Part shown: positions 6,456-8,498 of the stretch, piece by piece
How the letters are laid out: each line of letters starts with the position of its first letter
How positions within the stretch are numbered: the first letter of the stretch is position 1
Source of the DNA: a bacterium
Lineage (GTDB): Bacteria; Krumholzibacteriota; Krumholzibacteriia; LZORAL124-64-63
Direction of reading: 5' to 3'
NCBI GenBank assembly: GCA_030591105.1
Contig: JAUVBS010000067.1
Span: 1-8,498 of the forward strand
Length of the DNA stretch: 8,498 bases
Made by a program: the position numbers and the translations under genes
The notes under the pieces: model-generated
Database searches by the model: none
What the model saw: the letters and a program-made list of their open reading frames with translations, nothing else
What the model was told of the DNA's origin: nothing

Positions 6456-7394
6456 CTAATTGCGGTAGGCGTAGGAATCGAGAATATACGAAAGCGGATT
6501 GACCGCGCGTCCGGCCAGCCGGATCTCGTAGTGCAGATGGGGCGCCGTGGAACGCCCGGAGTTGCCGGACTCGGCGATCAAGTCGCCGCGCTGGACTTTC
6601 TGACCCTTCTTGACGTGCACCTTGTGCAGGTGGGCATAAACCGTCACCACGTCGTTGCCGTGATCCACCTTGATCATACGTCCCAGACCGCGCTGTATCT
6701 GCGTAGCGACGACGACACCGTCACCGCTTACGCGTACCGCGCTGCCGACCGGAAGCGAGAAATCGATCCCGCGGTGAAACGTCTGCCGACCGGTGAAAGG
6801 ATCGCTGCGCAACCCGAAGCGCGAGCTGAGCCAGCCGGTATCGCAGGGGCGGATCGAAGGGATGTGATCACGCGCCATCGACCGGGTCGTCAAGGTATCG
6901 AGGATCGCCTGGAAGCCTTGCCGTTGAATCCGAGCCTGACGAACCAGCTTGCCGAGCTGCTGGCTCAGCTGATCACTCTGGCCGCCGGCAGGCCGTTCAT
7001 CGCCCGGCAATTCGTCGTTGAAATAGTTCAACGGTCCACGGCCACCGACACCGGCCTCGAAGGTCTCCGGATCGATCGGTTCGAGATCGACCGCCAGAGC
7101 CACCATCCTCTGCAGAGCGTAGACCTCGACCAGCTCGTGCTCAAGAGTCCCCACGTGGTTTTCCAGACCGGCAATCCGTAGCTCCAGGTGCTGGTTCTCG
7201 CGGACGAGCTCCGATCCACCTGGTAGCCAGCTGTTGCCATAGCCCAGACCGACGATGTACATGGTAGCCAACACCAAAAGAGCCGCGATACCACCCAGAG
7301 TCACCGATATCGACCAGCCGCTGATGTGCAACGGACGCGATCGCCCGTCATCGTCCGGGACGTAAAGAAACGAGTAATTTTTCTTCAGCTTCAT
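6456..7394 (-). CDS. Membrane-anchored M23 (LytM) peptidase with coiled coil
   Basis: Predicted zinc metallopeptidase acting on peptidoglycan cross-links, or activating an amidase, in the periplasm. From the ATG at 7394 it has 312 residues: a short cytoplasmic tail (KKNYSFLYVPDDDGR), one transmembrane helix (about 30-52), a coiled coil (about 61-101), a Gly/Pro-rich linker (about 113-140), a second helical stretch (about 140-172), and the M23 domain (about 188-304). All catalytic-site residues are present: HRGID gives zinc ligands His207 and Asp211, YAHL gives His255, and HLH gives His286 and His288. It is therefore unlike the degenerate LytM factors EnvC and NlpD. An in-frame TTG at 7406 would add only four residues. 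The ATG has a weak ribosome binding site (AAAGAG, 2 bases away), so the start is less certain than the function. A good promoter lies about 90 bases upstream. The amidase gene downstream is a likely functional partner. Confidence 0.9.
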   Translation of the reverse strand: MKLKKNYSFLYVPDDDGRSRPLHISGWSISVTLGGIAALLVLATMYIVGLGYGNSWLPGGSELVRENQHLELRIAGLENHVGTLEHELVEVYALQRMVALAVDLEPIDPETFEAGVGGRGPLNYFNDELPGDERPAGGQSDQLSQQLGKLVRQARIQRQGFQAILDTLTTRSMARDHIPSIRPCDTGWLSSRFGLRSDPFTGRQTFHRGIDFSLPVGSAVRVSGDGVVVATQIQRGLGRMIKVDHGNDVVTVYAHLHKVHVKKGQKVQRGDLIAESGNSGRSTAPHLHYEIRLAGRAVNPLSYILDSYAYRN

Positions 7395-7417
7395 GGCTCT
7401 TTGCAAATCCGTCGCCG

Positions 7418-7439
7418 CAGCTGCCAGCCCTGGCTGCTA
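7418..7439 (-). other. Stem-loop in the 5' leader of the M23 mRNA
   Basis: In the minus-strand RNA, UAGC-A-GCCA, loop GGGC, UGGC-A-GCUG forms eight pairs (one a G-U) interrupted by one A-A mismatch. It lies about 24 bases before the ATG at 7394 and downstream of the promoter. It could influence translation or RNA stability, but nothing identifies it as a known element. Confidence 0.3.
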
Positions 7440-7487
7440 GCGATTGATCCGGGTTGGATCCCATCTCCGTGCACTCAAGTTCGCCTC

Positions 7488-7515
7488 AAAATACCCTAGA
7501 AGATCGTGTTGTCAA
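7488..7515 (-). promoter_or_regulatory. Sigma-70-type promoter of the M23 gene
   Basis: A perfect -35 TTGACA (7510-7515) and a -10 TATTTT (7488-7493, four of six matches) are separated by 16 bases. Transcription would start near 7481 and give a leader of about 87 bases before the M23 ATG. This is the best promoter match in the window and lies in a gap of the right orientation. Confidence 0.6.
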
Positions 7516-7581
7516 CCAAGCGCCGCAAATTGCACTCTGCGGGCCCATGAAGAAGCGCCCAGGAGGTATGAGCAAGGACCG

Positions 7582-7616
7582 CGCCAGGGTTGGCGACAGC
7601 GGACTAATGTCCTGTC
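7582..7616 (-). terminator. Two adjacent hairpins after the sigma factor gene
   Basis: In the minus-strand RNA the first hairpin is GACA-GGAC, loop AUUA, GUCC-(GC bulge)-UGUC, with 8 pairs. It is followed immediately by CGCCA, loop ACCC, UGGCG, with 5 pairs. They begin 17 bases after the sigma stop codon and lie before the next promoter, which fits a transcript end. No T-tract follows, so a classical intrinsic terminator is not supported. The terminator label is tentative. Confidence 0.4.
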
Positions 7617-7632
7617 CCCGCGGATCAGGATA

Positions 7633-8487
7633 CTAGTAATAATCTTGCAGGAGGGCACGGGTGGTCGAACCCCGCATCTTCTCGAGCGCCTTCTCCTTGA
7701 TCTGGCGGATACGCTCACGGGTCAAGCCCAAACGTTGCCCGATCACTTGCAACGTCTGCGCCTCCTCGATGCTCAGCCCGAAGTACTGGATGATGACCCG
7801 GCGCTCGCGCTCGGTCAGACCGGCTAGCGCCCGTCGCACATCTTCGCGCAGACCTCGTTCGAGTACTGCCAGGTCCGGGGCAGGCTGATTCTCATCCTCG
7901 AGGGTCTCGCCCAGAGGCCGGTCGTCCCCTGCGTCGCCACAGTCGTCGATACCGAGTTCGACACGGTCGGCTCGCAACGCGTGGCGCACCTCGTCGGGGT
8001 CGACTTCGAGTCGCTCTGCGATCCGCTCGGCGTCGGGGTTAATGACCCCTTCGTTCTGTAGTGCCTGGCTCGTCCGGCGGATCTTGACCAGGAGCGCGGT
8101 CTGATTCTGAGGCAGACGGACGATACGCGATTTGTCGAGTAACGCCTGCATGATCGTCTGTCGAATCCACCAGACGGCGTACGAAATGAAACGGAAGCCA
8201 CGTTCGGCGTCGAAGCGGTGGGCCGCCTTGATCAGTCCGAGGTTACCTTCGTTGATGAGGTCCGACAGCAGCAAACCCTGGCCGATGTACCGCTTGGCAA
8301 CCGAGACGACGAAACGAAGGTTCGCCCGCGCCAGACCGGCGAGGGCCTCCTCGTCACCCGCCGCGATTCGCCGCGCCAGGGCGACCTCCTCTTCGCGGCT
8401 CAGCAAGGGGTAGCGGTTGATATCTCTGAAGTAGACCTCCAGGCCCTTTTCGTGAGTAGCGGGTACGAGATTCCTACGGCTTGCCAT
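7633..8487 (-). CDS. RNA polymerase sigma-70 family factor (RpoD/SigA-like, no region 1.1)
   Basis: Sigma subunit that directs core RNA polymerase to promoters. The protein is 284 residues, starting at ATG 8487. Region 1.2 is at about 15-48 (LEVYFRDINRYPLLSREEE). Region 2 is at about 52-122, with ANLRFVVSVAKRY, DLINEGNLGLIKA and the DNA-melting part FISYAVWWIRQTI. Region 3 spans about 131-205. Region 4 (about 217-272) has a helix-turn-helix ending GLTRERIRQIKEKALEKMR. The acidic region 1.1 and the long non-conserved region of E. coli RpoD are absent. The layout matches the short primary sigma factors of Bacteroidota and relatives as well as group 2 factors such as RpoS, and the sequence alone does not decide between them. 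Region 4.1 reads TLQVIG where most relatives have TLEEIG. Only 11 bases upstream are visible, without a clear ribosome binding site, so its promoter is outside the window. Family assignment is secure; primary status is not. Confidence 0.94.
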   Translation of the reverse strand: MASRRNLVPATHEKGLEVYFRDINRYPLLSREEEVALARRIAAGDEEALAGLARANLRFVVSVAKRYIGQGLLLSDLINEGNLGLIKAAHRFDAERGFRFISYAVWWIRQTIMQALLDKSRIVRLPQNQTALLVKIRRTSQALQNEGVINPDAERIAERLEVDPDEVRHALRADRVELGIDDCGDAGDDRPLGETLEDENQPAPDLAVLERGLREDVRRALAGLTERERRVIIQYFGLSIEEAQTLQVIGQRLGLTRERIRQIKEKALEKMRGSTTRALLQDYY

Positions 8488-8498
8488 GAGGCACGCTC

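Larger units (their letters stand above)
7395..7632. other. Intergenic region between the sigma and M23 genes (no gene)
   Basis: This 238-base gap holds no convincing gene on either strand. In the direction of transcription it contains two adjacent hairpins close to the sigma stop codon, then a consensus-like promoter, then a stem-loop in the presumed 5' leader of the M23 mRNA. These are listed separately. Confidence 0.55.

Noticed and set aside
6531..7181. A 216-codon open frame on the plus strand
   Set aside because: It is the antisense of the M23 peptidase gene, whose reading frame is clearly real. It has no family motifs.
7454..7636. A 60-codon plus-strand frame in the gap between the sigma and M23 genes, with AGGAGG near an internal ATG
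   Set aside because: The AGGAGG is only one base from that ATG, the peptide resembles nothing known, and the frame covers the minus-strand promoter and hairpins.
7660..7685. GGGGTTCGACC, resembling the T-arm of a tRNA on the minus strand
   Set aside because: It lies in the sigma factor coding sequence (the MRGSTTR segment), and no acceptor stem or anticodon arm fits around it.
1..8498. Mobile element, CRISPR array, toxin-antitoxin or phage defence system
   Set aside because: No transposase, integrase, regularly spaced repeats or defence domains are visible. All genes are housekeeping or envelope genes on one strand with similar composition.

Overview
The window is an ordinary-looking chromosomal segment of a high-G+C bacterium. 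Every gene I can support lies on the minus strand and transcription runs right to left. It shows no mobile element, CRISPR array, rRNA or tRNA. A diderm cell envelope is suggested by an AmiB-like amidase (AMIN, Amidase_3, LysM) next to a membrane-anchored M23 peptidase. The sigma factor lacks region 1.1 and is about 284 residues long, like the primary sigma factors of the Bacteroidota/FCB group. A high-G+C FCB-related or similar uncultured lineage is therefore my best guess, but this is inference with low confidence.

Layout in transcription order, from high to low coordinates: (1) a sigma-70 family factor, 7633-8487; (2) a 238-base gap with two adjacent hairpins just after the sigma gene, then a good sigma-70-type promoter; (3) an M23 peptidase with a membrane anchor and coiled coil, 6456-7394; (4) a 227-base gap, relatively A+T-rich in its middle, holding inverted repeats and candidate promoters; (5) an exported AMIN-Amidase_3-LysM amidase, 4879-6228; (6) a YbbR/CdaR-like protein, 3918-4871; (7) a membrane-anchored PhnD-like solute-binding-domain protein, 2962-3921, overlapping the previous gene by ATGA; (8) an 86-base gap, then hisS, 1604-2875; (9) aspS, beginning inside the hisS stop codon and leaving the window at the left edge.

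The genes form two functional blocks. The envelope block (M23, amidase, YbbR, PhnD-like) suggests peptidoglycan remodelling: an amidase with the long insert typical of autoinhibited AmiB/AmiC enzymes sits beside a LytM-domain protein that could cleave peptidoglycan or activate it. The translation block (hisS-aspS) makes His-tRNA and Asp-tRNA. Tight spacing suggests co-transcription from the amidase gene to ybbR and the PhnD-like gene, and probably on into hisS-aspS.

The least explained gene is the PhnD-like protein. It is anchored by an N-terminal helix, has no transporter genes beside it, and is translationally coupled to a YbbR protein whose usual partner (diadenylate cyclase CdaA) is absent here. 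I see no convincing evidence of a wholly new multi-gene system.
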